A DNA stretch of 7,438 nt from Pseudomonadota bacterium (lineage in GTDB: Bacteria; Pseudomonadota; Alphaproteobacteria; Rhizobiales; Xanthobacteraceae). Both the position numbers and the translations under genes were made by a program. Position 1 is the first letter of the stretch. Every line of letters begins with the position of its first letter. Below the pieces are notes generated by a model. It was not told the origin of the DNA and ran no database searches. It saw nothing but the letters and a program-made list of their open reading frames with translations. This document shows positions 6,906-7,438 of the stretch, in pieces. Where the stretch lies: positions 1 to 7,438 of the forward strand of contig JAEVZN010000301.1 of assembly GCA_023392205.1 (NCBI GenBank), in the 5' to 3' direction.

Positions 6906-7438
6906 TCACAATCCGTCGGCCACGCCGTTCCGCAACGTGCCGATCTCCGGAACCGTCACCTCGACCACATCGCCCGGCTGCAGCCATTTCGGCGGATCGA
7001 AACGCGCGCCCGCGCCCGTCGGCGTTCCGGTGACGATCATGTCGCCCGGCTTGAGCGTCGTGAACGTGGTAATGTAGGCCAGCAGCGCGCCGAAATCGAA
7101 GATCATGTTGGCGGTGGTGTCGTCCTGCCGGGTCTCGCCATTGACGATGGTCGTCAGATGCAGCGGCGTGCCATAGGGGATTTCGTCCGCCGTCACCATC
7201 CACGGACCGATAGACCCGGACCGGTCGAAATTCTTGCCCTGTGTCACGTTGTACTTGGCATGCCGCACCCAGTCGCGGATCGTGCCTTCATTGCACAGCG
7301 TATAGCCGATGATGTGGTCGGCGGCCTGCTCGGCGGTGATGCGGTGGCATTCCTTGCCGATCACGATCACGATCTCGCCCTCATAATCGAGCTGCGGCGA
7401 TTCCGGCGGGCGGATCAGCGGCTGATCATGACCGACGA
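6906..7438 (-). CDS. Fumarylacetoacetate hydrolase-family protein, C-terminal part
   Basis: The last 176 residues are present and the start lies beyond the right edge; a GTG at 7370 is internal, since the frame is open to the end of the window. The visible part is the FAH catalytic domain: LDYEGEIVIVIGK (16-28 of the visible part) supplies the two metal-binding glutamates, CNEGTIRDW (48-56) the third ligand region, GKNFDRSGSIGPWMV (67-81) the family core, and VTGTPTGAGA (135-144) the substrate-loop strand. Members hydrolyse, isomerise or decarboxylate 2-oxo or acylpyruvate compounds in aromatic and sugar-acid breakdown, for example HpcE/HpaG, 2-keto-3-deoxy acid enzymes and FAHD1. The sequence most resembles the branch labelled hydroxyhepta-dienedioate isomerase, but those labels are unreliable. 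Paired with the SDR gene, it suggests a catabolic operon. Family firm, reaction unknown. Confidence 0.9.
   Translation of the reverse strand, partial: VGHDQPLIRPPESPQLDYEGEIVIVIGKECHRITAEQAADHIIGYTLCNEGTIRDWVRHAKYNVTQGKNFDRSGSIGPWMVTADEIPYGTPLHLTTIVNGETRQDDTTANMIFDFGALLAYITTFTTLKPGDMIVTGTPTGAGARFDPPKWLQPGDVVEVTVPEIGTLRNGVADGL

Noticed and set aside
6906..7370. Complete small gene starting at the GTG at 7370
   Set aside because: The frame continues upstream to the window edge through LDYEGEIV, which supplies essential FAH metal ligands. The gene is partial, not short.

Overview
The window reads as chromosomal DNA of a GC-rich alphaproteobacterium, most likely in or near the Bradyrhizobiaceae/Rhizobiales. 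This rests on recalled similarity of the binding protein, the DUF3422 protein and the duplicated-domain exported protein to proteins of that group, not on a search. No tRNA, rRNA, insertion sequence, CRISPR array or phage gene was seen. The window is densely coding, and the only gene-free stretch of note is the 241-base divergent region at 1813-2053.

Left part (1-2053, minus strand): the start of an NrtA/NrtB-type ABC uptake operon. The binding-protein gene (421-1812) comes first and is followed after 28 bases by the permease gene, which runs off the left edge. The binding protein has an unusual Cys/His-rich N-terminal extension ahead of a twin-arginine signal. Upstream lies a near-consensus sigma-54 -24/-12 promoter (TGGC at 1914-1911, TTGCT at 1903-1899). 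About 100 bases further upstream are two tandem ACGA-N4-TCGT palindromes (1982-2016) at a typical enhancer distance.

Centre (2054-5351, plus strand): a divergent 648-residue PAS-PAS-AAA+-HTH regulator of the sigma-54 activator (bEBP) type, then a DUF3422 membrane-anchored protein of unknown function. The layout suggests that the regulator binds the tandem palindromes, drives the sigma-54 promoter of the transport operon, and controls its own promoter, which overlaps the same sites. The complication is that its sigma-54 contact loop reads GALAGA instead of GAFTGA.

Right part (5403-7438, minus strand): an exported small protein made of two copies of one beta-rich domain, a short-chain dehydrogenase-like protein lacking the usual catalytic residues, and the 3' part of a fumarylacetoacetate-hydrolase-family gene. 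The last two are 9 bases apart and look like one catabolic operon that continues past the right edge. Convergent transcription meets at a hairpin near 5372-5386.

The most interesting unit is 1-4000: a self-contained regulatory and transport module with matching promoter and operator architecture but two key-residue departures, in the activator's sigma-54 loop and in the binding protein's HPEK-like motif.
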